Assembly: GCA_963682025.1 (NCBI GenBank)
Contig: OY821517.1
Coordinates: 294,754,344 to 294,818,343, forward strand
Source of the DNA: Cordilura impudica
Lineage: Eukaryota > Arthropoda > Insecta > Diptera > Scathophagidae
Direction: 5' to 3'
DNA: 64,000 nucleotides
A model generated the notes under the pieces. It searched no databases, was not told the DNA's origin, and saw only the letters and a program-made list of their open reading frames with translations. The position numbers were made by a program, and so were the translations under genes. Shown piece after piece: positions 33,241 through 45,872 of this stretch (position 1 is its first letter; every line of letters starts with the position of its first letter).

Positions 33241-33529
33241 AAACGGCGTTCAAATAACGCCAATAAATTTTGTAAATTCATTGATTTTTTATGTAAAAAA
33301 CGAATAAAAACATTTATTTTGTATTTCGAAAACCTAAAGTGATAGAGAAAACCCAATTACAGATTCCAATTCAGCCCTCAAATTACTCTAGGAAAGATAT
33401 TTGGTTGCTCCAGTCGAAAAACTTGTTGGCTAGTGCAATAAGTTAGTTTTTTTTATTTTATTCATAAGGAAGGCTTGAACAATAAATTCTTAAACAATTT
33501 AAATATGAAATAATATACAAATCCTATTT

Positions 33530-34176
33530 ATACCCTACACCATTGCCCATATATGTGACCTTTTATTATAGCATTCGCATTCACTTTCTGAGTCGATTTA
33601 GCGATGTCCGTCCATCTGTCTGTCCGTCCGACCATCTGTGTGTCCATGTAAACATTGTAATCAAACTACAGGTCGCAAATATGAATAATATATTTTAATG
33701 AAATTAAGTATAAAAGCTTCTATCGGCAATGGTATGAATGCTATTGAAATTGGTGAAAATCGGTTTATGTTCAGACCTATTCTCCATACAAATGACTCCT
33801 ATGAGATCTTAAATAGCCCTAAATTGCCATAACATCCATATTACTACATTCATTTATTAGTAGTCCAAAAATAAACAATAAAGGACAATTCTTAGTCATA
33901 GCCTCCGTATCAAGCTGATTCCCGATCTTCACTTAAATATATTACAAAAGAAAAATTTTGCACAGATTTTTCTCAAATTGGATTTGTATATGTTTTTGCA
34001 AAAAATGTGTGACGGATATGGTCAGAATTGGTTCATTTTTCGACCCAGTCCCCATATAAATATAGCATACCATACATATGAACTTTTTCATATCCGAAGG
34101 CAAAACAAATTAATAACAATGCCACTTAAATTTGGTTTATGCTTATTTTCTATATCTAATAAGTTGGACCTAAGAG
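33530..34176 (+). repeat. R780 repeat, diverged copy
   Basis: Follows R780 from TATACCCTACACCATTGCCC through GATGTCCGTCCATCTGTCTG, ACAGGTCGCAAATATGAAT and CCCCATATAAATATAGCAT to GGACCTAAGAG. The hairpin right end is replaced by a MITE M1 fragment at 34177. Confidence 0.85.
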
Positions 34177-34275
34177 TGTAAACATATATGCGTTCAGGGG
34201 GGAAAAATAAATTTCACAATACAATCAAAAAATAGGTGTGATGTGTAAGTGTATTAGTGAAAAGTAAGGAATAAG
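34177..34275. repeat. MITE M1 fragment
   Basis: GTGTAAACATATATGCGTTC then AATTTCACAATACAATCA and a GTGTAAGTGTATTAGTG phrase match one end of M1 (35310-35430). The following 540 bases to 34815 hold no recognised feature. Confidence 0.6.
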
Positions 34276-34815
34276 TTAGCCAAGACACCAACCATTGGAT
34301 ACTTGTTACCGACACTTAGCCGAGACACAAACAGGAAACGGAAATGCACTGTATTACCGATAAAATCCTTTTTAAAAAAATTACTGCCTTATCGGCCGCT
34401 GGAAACCAGCGTTACCGACTTGCAAGCCACTAGTGTGAACACCGCTGCCACTACCACTAGCCACTGACACTACTTAACAAAAATAAATCACTCACACACC
34501 CTGCAAACCGTAACTCATATCTCGGAATTTGGAATATCTAAAAAAGGATAAAAATTTTTCACAAAATCACACTAAGATGTTTGATTGGAATTCAAATAAG
34601 CTATCCTGTTGTATAAATTTTTTTTTTGGATTGAAGAAAAAAAATTATTTTTCATACAAAAATAATTTGGTTTTTTAAGATTTTGGAAAGAGGAAGGCAC
34701 AAAAACACAGATAAATCAGCATTTTACAAAAAACCTCAATTCAAAATACCCCAATAAGAATTTTGTTAAATTCAGTTAAATTGTTAAAAGATTAGTGGAA
34801 CATAATATAATAATA

Positions 34816-35183
34816 CTAGCAGATTCCAGCGCTCGAAATTCGAGTGCAATTTCTAGGCAGCTTTATTTTTCAACTTAGCCAATTCATAAACCAACACTTT
34901 TTTGGTTTATTATTATTGTGAATGAAGACAACAAACTCATTAACAAACACATTCACAAATTTAATAAACACACACGTAGCATACGTATAATTTTATGTAT
35001 GTGTTAGTAGCAACTTTAAATGCGATTTGCTTAAAATAAAGGAATAAATTTAAAAATCTGTAAATCTGCAAAACGGCTAAAAAGAAATACCTTTCAAGTA
35101 ATATACGTTTGGTCAAAATTGGGATAAAACGGTAGAACAAAACTTCGGTAACAAGAAATCACCTAGCCTATTAATATTATAGA
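34816..35183 (-). mobile_element. Helitron-like element H1, complete minus-strand copy
   Basis: Inverted copy: CTAG at 34816, hairpin CTCGAAATTCGAG (a perfect palindrome of 6+6 around one base) at 34833-34845, and the 5' TC end at 35182-35183 (TCTATAATATTAATAGG on the minus strand). A and T flank the ends. No gene. Confidence 0.85.
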
Positions 35184-35304
35184 TAATATAATAATATATA
35201 TTATATACAATTATGAGCTACATAATTTCAAAGTTTAAACAAAATTTGTCTATTTAAATGCGGGTTTTTTTAAATTTTGAAGAAGTTTATGCACAAAAAC
35301 ATAT

Positions 35305-35590
35305 GTGCTTTTTGATGTGTAAACATCTATACGCTCATAGGGATAAAAATCTATTTCACAATAAAATCACAAAAACAGAGTAAGACAAAAACGTTGAGAA
35401 GTGTGAGTGTATTGGCGCTAAAATTATGGTAATTCAGCTAATTCAACTCCCTCCACTATAATAAGCAGTTGCAATAAAAAATAATTTGCTATAAGTGATA
35501 CATAATTGGTGCTTTCTTTTTGATTTTAATTGATGTGTAAATAGATGTTTACATATCTCCTCTGTGATCGGACTCACATAGTTTTTTTGT
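35305..35590 (-). mobile_element. MITE M1, second copy
   Basis: Inverted relative to 19060-19430: TTTTTGATGTGTAAACATCT at the left, CTGTGATCGGACTCACATAG at the right, with TATAAGTGATACATAATTGG inside. No gene. Confidence 0.65.
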
Positions 35591-36956
35591 TAAAGTGGAT
35601 CAGTGTTTCAGAAGTTTCATTCACTTTTAAATAGGTTACTAACTATATCTTCATTCACTTAATTCAATTCCGATTAATATTTCACAATAATTTCAATAAT
35701 TAAAAACAACAAATAATGACACACATGCAATAGAAAATAACAGCTTTAAATTATTAGAAACAGCTAGACCAAGAGAATAAAATTTAAAAAAAAAATTTCA
35801 GTTTAGGAAAAATATAGTGAAGCCTTAAAAAATTTTGCAGAAAGTAGAAAAATATATTTTCTTACACTTTGTACGAGTAGAAGACAAACTTTAACAATTT
35901 ATCATCAGACATGATTATGTACTTCGTATGTGTTTGGCATTCAAATTGTCATCTAATGTAGGAAAGACATTAAATGAAAATTGATTTTTTTTTTAAACGT
36001 CTTATGTATATAAACTCGTACATGGCCAAATAGAAAAGTGAAGCAAAAGAGCAAATAATCACTGCAAACCCTAAAAAGGGACATCAGTAGAAAAACAAAA
36101 AAAACAAAAAAACAAACCATTGGTGAAGACTTTTTTCAAGTCAAAAAGAGAATTCATTTATACGAGCACAGATTTTTTATTTTTTTTGCTTTTATTTAAT
36201 GTTCGAGTATAGACAGGTTCATTCTCCCATAAAGCTGGCACAGCAGGTTATCAAGTTCAAGACAACTTTTTGACCACACCACACCACACCAAATACAACT
36301 AAGAACTAATTTCAGTTTTCTTGTGCTGCTTCTTCATCATTCTCATCATCATCTGGTGAGATTTCGCAAGTGTACCATCTTTGTTGCTCGATATGGGTTA
36401 GAAATGTAAATATCTACCGTCTGTGCCTAATGCTGTTCCATGTCCTAATGAATGGAGGCTCTGGCTTGAGTTGTTGCAAGCAGATTTGTTTGCACATATG
36501 TAAGCAGACAATTTTTAGCAATTTAAGTCCAAACATGTAAGACAGTAATCATTTAAATATATATGCCTTGCACATGGCCAACAACCACAAACCAAAACAA
36601 AGAAATGAACAAACAAGCATACAAACACACAAGACAAAGGTGGAGACATGTTAACCAACCAACAAACAGCATCTACATATTGCCTTAATTTTGGTAGTAT
36701 TAAGTTTAGACGAAGCTATGAACGTAGGTATGTATGTATGTAGTAATTCACTTAAGCAAGTAATAGTTAACAGACGACACCATCATCATCCTTGTCGTCA
36801 TCATCAGTTCGTACATGTTTAATAACTACTTGTATGCTGTGATGCCAGACTTATTTAAGTTAAAAGTTGAACTTGCTAGAAAAAGTATCCGAACACTTGA
36901 AAATTAAAATTTTAAATAAGGAGTGAGATCGAGAAAATCTTAACACTTGTTTTTTT
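35591..36956. other. AT-rich, apparently unique DNA
   Basis: No coding homology. Contains ATGTATGT repeats (36730) and a TCATCATC run (36780). Could be intron or intergenic sequence of a host locus. Confidence 0.4.
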
Positions 36957-37080
36957 ATACCCCATACCGTTAGGTGGTTCGGATATAATGACTTTGTGCT
37001 GATGTTTGTAACTACCAGGAATATTTGACCTATACCCCTTTATTATACCGATCGAATCACTTTCTGAAGTACGAAATTTT
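36957..37080 (+). repeat. R780 repeat, left-end fragment
   Basis: TATACCCCATACCGTTAGGT, GACTTTGTGCTGATGTTTG and TTATTATACCGATCGAATCA, then it diverges before the GTCC tract. Confidence 0.75.
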
Positions 37081-37267
37081 TACCATTGACACATTGGGAA
37101 TTTTACTTGTTTTTCAAAAACTTACGTTTCTACTTAAATGTTTTTATTTACAATGCAAAAATCGCAGTATATTAATTAAAAGTGCCACAAAAAAGTATTC
37201 GCACAATTACATTTAGGGGAATCCATCGATTTTAAATTAGTAGAATTAAAACTTTTAAAACTTAGAG

Positions 37268-37560
37268 ATGAGTCCCAAAGTCAAAGAAATCGGTGCTGAT
37301 GAGAGACAAATCCTCCTAAAGCTTAGTCAAATCTTTTTGTTAAATAGCTCGGATCATAGACAGAAACCATAATCATAAATCCACCATCAATTTTGTCAAA
37401 ACGTCATTCACGTCGCCGCGCCAAACTAATTTAGCGTTAGTAAAATAATAGCCCAGAATTACTACTTCCCAAATTAATTTATAAATAAAAGAATCCTTCG
37501 GCAAAGACATCCATCAAGATACCGTTTGCAGAATATTCAAAAAATCCATAAATAAAACGT
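37268..37560 (+). pseudogene. Tc1-like transposase N-terminal relic
   Basis: The plus strand opens with MSPKVKEIGADERQILLKL and a Gln-x-x-Leu stretch, the start of the first helix-turn-helix of Tc1 transposases. After a scrambled section the frame gives DIHQDTVCRIFKKS near 37510, comparable with the second DNA-binding helix. No catalytic domain is present. It is unrelated in sequence to the Tc1 relic at 27.6 kb. The 37561-38049 stretch beyond it holds only chance frames. Confidence 0.55.
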
Positions 37561-38049
37561 ATATATTTAACACATGAGTATGTGAACAAAACTCCAGAAG
37601 TTTGGAACATGTTTTATTTGCAGAGCAGACCAGCAACTGTGTTTGAACAAACAGTTCTTGTTTTCTGAGACAAATGTGTAATAATAATGGCGGATCAGGC
37701 GGGTGCGGTGTTTGTAAACCTCTTAATGGCTTTTGCAATAACACTCATACTTGTTGCATGTGCGCCGCCATTTTTTTAGGTTTAGCTTTTTTGTAGTAGA
37801 AAAAATTTCTCGTCATAAAACTCAGTATCGTAGTTTACGTGCCGATGAAAGAGCAGAGCACGGTTTTCACGTCACACTTTACTTTGACGCTCCGTAAAAC
37901 CATGCTTTGATTTTTATGTTTTTATTTTTGACGTAGAACCACAATAAAACAAATAAGAAGAATATTGTGGGTTATGCTTGCCCATAATTTATTAATTTGG
38001 GGACCAAAGCCAGTACTTTTTTTTTCTGTCATTAGAGGAGAAGAAGATA

Positions 38050-38992
38050 ACGATTCTTTTATCATTATATAAGAAGACGGTCTTAGATCAATCCGACCTG
38101 ACAAGGAAAACAGCAAATTTTGGAACATTTTTATTAATTTCTCAACATAGTCTCCTTCTCGATACACTTTTCCCAGCGATATTCAGCGATATTTTCATAA
38201 TTTCATAAGTTGTATAATGCAATAAGTTAGCATAATACTCGCCGTTGATTCATTTTCCTTTTTGAAGATGGAAATATCTTCGCCTTCTTTGGACACGATT
38301 CTCCTTTATCGGCCCACTTTTTTGTTAAGTGGTAGACCCATGTCTCATCCATAGTTACGTATCGATGCAAAGACTCAACTTTATTGCGGTTAAACTTCGC
38401 CAAACACTTTATTTAAACGTGCTTACGACGCTGTCTTTCTTCTATTGTGAGTAAACGCGGAACCCAACTTGCGGAGAGCTTCATCATCTCAAAAATTTTG
38501 GGGTCATATGAGATGTATAGCAATTATTGAAATGCCCGTCATTTCAGCTAGCTCACATACCTTCAGCCGATGATCATCCCATACCATTTTGTGGATTTTC
38601 TTACCCGTTTCTGACGTGGCCACCACAATTGGTCAACCACTACGTTGGAAGCTCGTACGGCCTCATTTAAACTCTGCCACCCAATATTTTATAGGAGCAG
38701 ACTCCCCCAGTGTAGAATTTAGCACGTCTTTAATGTTGGTTTGACTGAGACTTTTCAAATGAATGTATTGAATTACATAACGGTGACCAATTTTTTCCTT
38801 GTTTACAAATTCACTGTAATCGTTTACATTTGGTGGCTTCAAAAAAAAAATTACAAAACAGCGTGGCGCCTTTAAAGTTAAAACTTATGTTTTGTGATGT
38901 TGCCACATTTCACCGAAGCATATTTTTTCAAACTAGTGCCGCCATCTATATTTCAGGGTGAATAGTTCTGGAAACGCCCTCGTAGCTTAATT
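38050..38992 (-). pseudogene. mariner (DD34D group) transposase relic with internal deletion
   Basis: On the minus strand from 38850: QYIHLKSLSQTNIKDVLNST, YWVAEFKRGRTS (first helix-turn-helix), KKIHKMV, RLKVCELAEMTGISI (second helix-turn-helix), then damaged KLGSAF and INGEYYANLL. The frame then jumps directly to YRWEKCIEKE and GDYVEKLIKMFQ at the C-terminus (about 38100-38200). The catalytic block with the second and third Asp is therefore deleted. The 5' terminal repeat reads ACGAGGGCGTTTCCAGAACT at 38992 inward and resembles the end at 57751, so both copies belong to one mariner family. Many stops; inactive. Confidence 0.75.
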
Positions 38993-39111
38993 TGTTTTTC
39001 CTTCTTCATATATTTTGGACCATTTTGGTAACAGTCTAGTACAACTCACAAAGCAGGTCCCATGCGGACTACCCAGAGATCATGATGAAACATGGTTATG
39101 CTAGAGAAAAC

Positions 39112-39535
39112 GAATAATCTAACCCATAAAAAAAAATTTTTATTAAATTCTCCCTTTCCTTATACATATGAGTTTTGAATCTCTCCGTGACTGTGCGTGA
39201 CTATATTAGAATTAATCTTTGGTCACAACAAGACTATGGACCAAGTTTCAGATTGGTTGGATGAGGGGAAATGGGGTTTAAATAACTCCATGACTGTGCG
39301 TGATTACGCGGGACAATCTTTTAGTTAATATTTGGTGACAACAAATCTGTGGACCAAGTTTCAGATTGATCGGATGAGGAGAAATGGGGCTTAAATCACT
39401 CCGTGGCAGTGCGTGACTATGCGTGACTGTGTGTGACTATCTTAAAATTAGTCTTTGTGACAAGTTTCAGATCAATTGTATGAGGGAGAATGGTACAGAC
39501 AGACAGAGAGTATGAGTTAAAAGAAAGAGTTTAAA
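39112..39535 (-). repeat. TCACGCACAG satellite element, about 3 units
   Basis: Inverted orientation. It starts TAATCTAACCCATAAAAA and ends GAGTATGAGTTAAAAGAAAG. In between are GTGACTGTGCGTGACTAT units with TTTCAGATTGATCGGATGAG. A complete element with both ends seen. Confidence 0.85.
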
Positions 39536-39827
39536 AATAAATGATCCCTCTTTGTTTTGCTTGCCCAGTCTCGTATTTAGTTGTTAAAAAAGGTCAAAAA
39601 ACGATCTTTTTTCTGTAGATTATTTACATTTTAAGCTCTTTTCTATCATATATAACACTGTAAATCCACGATTCGTAACATTATCATCCATAGGAAATAT
39701 ATAAAATTCGCACACAAATGTTCGTAACACATTATTTAAGAAACCTAAAAAAAACCAAAGCAAAAAAATTTCTGGATTGCTCCAATGAGTTTTCATCCAC
39801 TGCAACACACAAAGTTTTTATAAATAT

Positions 39828-41195
39828 TTTTACCCTCCACACCAGTGGAGGTAAGGAATGGGTTAACGTTGTTCGATTGATTCCAAATTTTTAGCACGGA
39901 AGACTTGCACATTTGGCTATTATATTTCAAGCGTCACATATAAAAATTCCATAGCACTTACAAAATATTTGAATTTTTTGAATAAATTGTCTTTTATTAG
40001 CTTATGGTCATATGTGACCCCAATCCAAAAGCGTTAATGGTCTCATATTATTTTTTTCCGAAACCCTAGGCTACTAGGATAAAATAAAGCATTTGAAAGT
40101 AGAGAACTGATTATTTTTGTTACAAAGTATTGAGATAGAGTATATTTACTGAACATTTCACAAAAATCTCATTTTTCTCGAAATCCGCAAAAATAAAATC
40201 CTTGTCAAAAAAGTTTTGGCATAGGGATTTATCTTAAAATTCACACAGTCAATCTTTAACATATATTTAACAAAACCTTAAAGTGCCAGATCCATTTTTT
40301 AAATTTTGTTTAAGAAAATTTTTTAAAACTTGATAAAGGAGTTTTCAAAATTTTGTAAAAAAAATTTCCCATTTTCGGTTTCTATGCGCAATAGGTTAAC
40401 TACGTGGTAATAAAACAATACCTCACATCTGAGTACTAACAAGTATAGAGACCAAAAGAAATTATGACTTTAATCAATTTCTCAAAGTTTTAAAAAATGC
40501 CACCAAATTTCTTGACCTAATATTTTTGGCACAAAAGTGGTCTGGGGCATTTGCTATTTCTTGGCGAGTTTTTGCTGGATTTTGAAGTTTTATAGCTTTT
40601 TGAAAATATAATTTAATACTGATCGCGATTCATATAACAACTTGTCGGAATAATTAAACTATAGAACGAAATTTTCGTAAAATCTGAAAAAAGTCATTTT
40701 TTCCCCATATAAACACACTTGAAATTTTCAAACGCAAGTCGGGCCGGGAAGGCGTGGTCCCAGGGGCGTGAAATTTTTGGAGAGTCATTTTTGCATCAAG
40801 CCTGAACTTTTCCATAAGAAAAAATTGCCCACACATCACTCCATTTGTAATAATTAGAAATAAAAATCTGAACCCCATAAAATATACATCTTTTTGTTCC
40901 TTAAAACATGCGGAGTTGATATAGCGATTTGCGTGTGTAGGTCTGTGGAATTATGATCAATATGCCAGTTGAGTTCATCATTTCTACTGAAAATGATTGA
41001 TTGGCATCCTGAGAAGGTTGCTGTTTAAAATCATCAAAATCGGTCCGATAGGTCCCGAGATATCAATGCAAAAGTAAAAATGGATTTAAAAAATTTAATT
41101 TTTCTATGTTGTTCTTGTTACCGTTGTTTTCTACATTTTTAATTTTGCGTCATAGCTATAACAGTTGCTGTGGTTATTGCGTTTGTAGCATTTCA
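39828..41195 (+). repeat. Scaffold-type repeat, partial copy C
   Basis: TACCCTCCACACCAGTGGAG at 39832 matches the left end of scaffold A. About 1 kb of unrelated AT-rich sequence intervenes. From 40843 ATCACTCCATTTGTAATAAT onward the match to 15380-15930 resumes, with TCCTGAGAAGGTTGCTGTTT and CGTCATAGCTATAACA, ending near 41195. No gene. Confidence 0.55.
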
Positions 41196-42540
41196 TTCAT
41201 GAGTGTGTATGTATGGTTACACTTCATGTATCATATTAGCTTCGATCGGTATTACCACAGTGTGTTTGATGTAAAAGTTTAGTGGATAAACATATGTAAC
41301 TGTTGTTCGCTTGTTGTTTTTTTCTTTTGTGCATGTGAACGCTGATAAACAACAACTCAACAAAAATTCATTGCATGTATTTAATAATTGCTTTCAATTA
41401 AATAAGCACGAAAATACCTAAAACATTTGTTAATTATCTCATTCGTTTTAAACATCACTTGAAAAAATTTAGCCATTAAAATTTTAAAACTAAACTTTTT
41501 TATCTAAATTTCATTGCATTTGTGCTTAACTGCCGTAGTGTTATGTAAATTCGTTATAGAAAGAACATTGATATATGGTTGCCGTCTTCTTCAGGAACCT
41601 AGTCTAGAACTACTAGACCAATTATTTCAATGTATCATATTTTCTTAACAAAGTCTCTATGATCTGGCAACTCTAATAACAAATCGTTATAAATATTTTA
41701 CGTCTAGAGAAAATCAATGAAAATCATTCATTATCTTATGAAAAGCATTATTTACTACTGCATTGGTTCGATAATTTTATTTTTTCTGTGTTTGCAATTT
41801 GGTAGACATTTAAGAAATTAAAGTCTTCCTTGCATTTGGTTTCTGTTGACCAGTAAAGAAACAGCTTGAGTAGCTCTTAAACCAAAAAAGGCAGCAAAGT
41901 GGTATAAATATTTTTTTTCCTTTTTGTATTCTTATTTCTTATTACCTGTGTTTTAGCCAAAGCCAACCATTATGTCAGCCATATAGCCAACCAAACCTTA
42001 CTTTCATTTATGTATACTCATATGTTTGTATGTATGGATGACTGTAGTATGGTTAAATGTTGTATATTGGATGTTGCAGTTTCAATAACAGTCAAAGTCA
42101 TATTTATTGCAATGTTGCTGAGAGTTGTTACTTTGGTTGCCGTCATTCTTTCGTTGTTGCAGTAAGAAAACTTTTATTATAGCTGCCATTAAATCATTGA
42201 ATTTGTAACGAATTCGCCATCTTTATAGTTAGCTCGTTTATTTGTTGTTCCTTATATATGTACATATGTATGTCGTCTAAAAAATTGTACAAACTTTCCT
42301 TCTTTTTTTTAGTTTCGTAGAATTTGTTTGTTTTTAGTATTTGTGTCACATTTTGGAAATGTTTATATAAAGTTGTCACTTAAATGTCTTCGGCTTTCGC
42401 TGTTTTAAGGTGGAGTTAGTTTTTGTAAATGTTTTGAAATGTTAATTAAATGCCAGTTTATGTAAATGTCAAAGTTGGAATAATTATAGAAGATGAAAGA
42501 CATGGGTGGCCAAGAGAATTTTTGAGGTATACCCAAGTAA
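41196..42540. other. AT-rich unique DNA
   Basis: No gene or repeat recognised. A stretch rich in TTGT and TATGTATG between 42010 and 42270. Confidence 0.4.
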
Positions 42541-43196
42541 TATAAAAATATTAATAAGAAAAATACCGAGATCTGAATGGAGAACTAAAAAAAGTCTTGA
42601 AAAAATATGATTTTCTATGGTTTCCTGTCACGATCACGGCCTTAATAGGACAGCTAGGGTGATCATTTTTAGTGAGAATGATTCACTAAGATCGTGGGAA
42701 GATTTCTGTTTCAAAAATGATTAAAATCGTTGGAACAGGTCCAGGGAAATCTCTGAAAAAGTAAAAAAAAAATTCAAAATATGATGTTTCTATATTGTTC
42801 TTGGTGTTATTCTAAATGTTGTATTGTTGTCATAGCTGGACTTGTTGTTTTTGTGGTCGTTGTAAATATTTTTTTATCAACTCTGGTAGAAAAATTTTTA
42901 AGTTTCCATTGTTTTGGCATCACTAAAAAAATTTGTAGATCATTTTTGTCATCGCCACGAGCCAGCCTGCACAGTTTCAGATCAATGCAAAATTTTTCGA
43001 CAAGCAGACACTACGAGTTAATATAAAGGGAGTAAAAATTCACCAACTTCTAAAGTAAATAATGTTAAACTACCTATTTGGTAATAAAAAAAAACAATGT
43101 AAATTTACCAAACAAAATTTTATGTATTAATTTATTTAAAGAAAAACACGAAGATAATTTTAGATATTGTATTTTTTGTGTGTAATATTTACATAT

Positions 43197-43779
43197 GGGG
43201 GGTTTCATGTCAAGTGCACCAACTTTTGAAACCGATTTCTTCCGATCGGGATGAAATTTGCACCAAGGTTAGTCCTATTGGATAGTAGTTTAGACACAAT
43301 TTTTCAATAAGATCGGTCCAGATCTCTCTGAGTTAGAGGGGATCAAAATTTGACATTTTGGCCAAACAGGTGTTTTTTCTCATCCATGTAACTTATTACC
43401 TATTGTTCTTAGAAAATTTCCTCCCAAATAGTTTAGATAGCTATTTCTTCAATATTTCGGAAAAAAATACTTTAAAAAAAAAAAAAATTTGTAGACTTTT
43501 TTTTTGCTAAATTAAAGCATTTTTTGCCTTTATTTTCAAAAAGGGCATTTTTTTGGTTTTTTTTTTTTCATAAGAAAGCTTAGGATTTTTCTTTTAAGAG
43601 CTTTTTGGTCGCTTAGTGGGATGGGAGTGGGATATCTATCAAAATAAATGTTTTGTAACTCAAGACAACGGTTTTTCAATTTTTCACAAATGCACTATTT
43701 TGAATTTTTTCCGATTTGTGTGTAAAACCTTACAAATAAAACTTATACTGAGAAACTAGACAAGTTAACCTTTCCGAGG
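43197..43779 (+). repeat. Left terminal inverted repeat
   Basis: Runs from GGGGGGTTTCATGTCAAGTG through CTTAGTGGGATGGGAGTGGG to GAGAAACTAGACAAGTTAAC. Also present as a single copy at 19588-20142. Confidence 0.88.
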
Positions 43780-44127
43780 GTATATAACATACCTAACTAA
43801 AATTTTATACCCTCGATACTGTAATACCCAGAATATGTTAACCTCAGGAAAAAAATCGCTTTTTTTCTATAGAAATGTTGAAAAATTATTATTTTTTATT
43901 TATTTTTAATTAATTAATAATTATTAATGTATAATAATAATAATATTAAAAATAAAAAGATAAATAATTTATTAAAATTTAATCTTAATTGCATTAGATC
44001 CATTTATATCATAACTATTTTTGTACTTAATTTATTGTAGCTGATGAAGTATTTAAGTCTTGTAAATTTTTAAATACCCAGTCTTTCATCCAGCTTTTTT
44101 GTCGCCTTTATTTACTGCGTTTTTTTG

Positions 44128-45240
44128 TCAATCCTTTCTTGGCGTTACTAGTTCAGCTGTTGATTTCACTGCTGGTTTATTTGTTGTCTTTGGAAAGAAA
44201 TCGCATTGAATAGAGGCAGAAAACTTTTTCAACTTGGGTCTTCCATCGACAAGCGGTATAAAAGCATGGTATTGAGCGGTGCCATCGATTGTTACAGCAG
44301 CATCGAATCTGCTCTTCAGTGTTTTCAATGTTTCCTGATGATCCTCTTTGCTACTAAAAACTATTTTAGTTTCTTTACAATAACTCTTTGCCCAATGGAA
44401 TAAAGCAGTCGCATCTAAGATGCGATCTTGATGAGAGCACTGGAGGCTATACTTCGCTGCATTTCTTTTAAGGTTTGCTCCAATACCATCACATGCTCCT
44501 TTACCATGATCAGTAGGATGAAAATGCCACTCAGCTGGCATTCCAAAATCTTTTTCATGGGCCATAAGATTTGCCAAACTACCTTTGTTTTTAAAATGTT
44601 GACGAGCTCCGTCCGAAACGTAGTATACCTTCTTTACTGCAAATTTAGATTTTAGATATTTTAGTATTATCTTCTGGTACTCATGCTGCAACGGTATCAT
44701 GTTTTAAATCGTCGGATATGATTGCCATACTTTTGTGTTCCAGTTTTTCATCTTTCATGTAGTAAATAACTACTGTGAATATAGTTGCTTGGTCGTTATT
44801 GAAGTGGAATGCTTGTATGGCATCCTGAAGAGCATATTTATAGTTTTCTGCGAAATCATATGAAATAACGAAATCACCAGACTTCAAATGTATCTTCAAA
44901 TCCTTGAAGAATGACCATTGCTCTTTGACTAAAAAGTCATGGGTTCTCAAGTTTAGCAATCCTGTACACATTTCTTCCACAAAATCATCCACATTTAAAA
45001 TGATTGTTTTCAATGTGCATCTGTCAGTCTGAATCCAAGAATCAAATTTGACCTCCTCTATATATTCTCGATCTAAAGAATAGATTAAATTTTCTTTGAT
45101 GAATGTGGTTTTCGGGCAATTGGTACATTCACCTAAGTGGCAAGAAGTTGTTGCATTAGGACACATAGTCAATTTAAGGCAATCGCGGTAATCGTGTAAA
45201 TCTTCTGCCGAATCATCTGTTCAATACTTTAAGTTGATTT
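44128..45240 (-). pseudogene. DDE-type transposase-like gene, frameshifted (possibly Sola)
   Basis: Two overlapping minus-strand frames, 45172-44681 and 44700-44128, join by one frame change near 44690. Upstream, readable sequence (HENVKLMWKK) extends to about 45270 with a TGA at about 45214. Motifs: CHLGECTNCPK (Cys cluster), WIQTDRCTL, FVISYDFAENYKYALQDAI, FTVVIYYM, AIISDDLKHDT, VYYVSDGARQHFKNKG, EWHFHPTDHGKGACDGIG. The spaced Asp residues in YDFAENY, VSDGA and TDHGKGACDG suit an RNase H-fold transposase. I recall the same motif order in repeated uncharacterised genes of aphids and hydra. Location between long inverted repeats supports a transposase role. Sola is a hypothesis. Confidence 0.7.
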
Positions 45241-45324
45241 TCTTCCACATCAGTTTAACATTTTCATGGTAAATTTGGGTTAATTTCGTGAAGCCAGATT
45301 GAAATGTTGCAAATAACTGTTTCA

Positions 45325-45872
45325 GGAAATGTTAATTTGTCTAGTTTCTCAGTATAAGTTTTATTTTTAAAGTTTTTCACACAAATAGGAAAAAATTCAA
45401 AATAGTGCATTTGTGAAAAATTGAGAAACCGTTGTCTTCTTGAGTTACAAAACATTTATTTTGGTAGATATCCCACTCCCATCCCACTAAGCGACCAAAA
45501 AGCTCTTAAAGAAAAAATCCTAAGCTTTCTTATGAAAAAAAAAAACAAAAATGCCCTTTTTGAAAAAAAAGGCAAAAAATGCTTTAATTTAGCAAAAAAA
45601 AAAAGTCTACAAATTTTTTTTTTTTTTTAATATTTTTTCTATTGGGAGAAAATTTTCTAAGAACAATAGGTAGTAAGTTACATGGATGAGAAAAAACACC
45701 TGTTTGGCCAAAATGTCAAATTTTGATCCCCTCTAACTCAGAGAGATCTGGACCGATCTTGTTGAAAAATTGTGTCTAAACTACTATCCAATAGGACTAA
45801 CCTTGGTGCAAATTTCATCCCGATCGGAAGACATCGCTTTCAAAAGTTGGTGCACTTGACATGAAATCCCCC
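45325..45872 (-). repeat. Right terminal inverted repeat
   Basis: Inverted counterpart of 43197-43779, ending CATGAAATCCCCC. Frames in it (45421-45630) are shadows of the A-rich repeat. Confidence 0.88.

Larger units (their letters stand above)
43197..45872 (-). mobile_element. DNA transposon with about 550-bp inverted repeats and 4-bp duplication
   Basis: The left repeat (43197-43779) and right repeat (45325-45872) are near-identical in inverted orientation, starting GGGGG(A/G)TTTCATG. ATAT occurs directly outside both ends (43193-43196, 45873-45876). Scaffold A has uninterrupted TTTACATATACATAC at the same place. The unit carries a DDE-like gene on the minus strand. Length 2676 bases. The superfamily is not settled; 4-bp duplications are typical of Sola elements. 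Confidence 0.8.

Noticed and set aside
36700..36830. ATGT and TCA microsatellites as functional sites
   Set aside because: Ordinary short tandem repeats; nothing links them to a gene.
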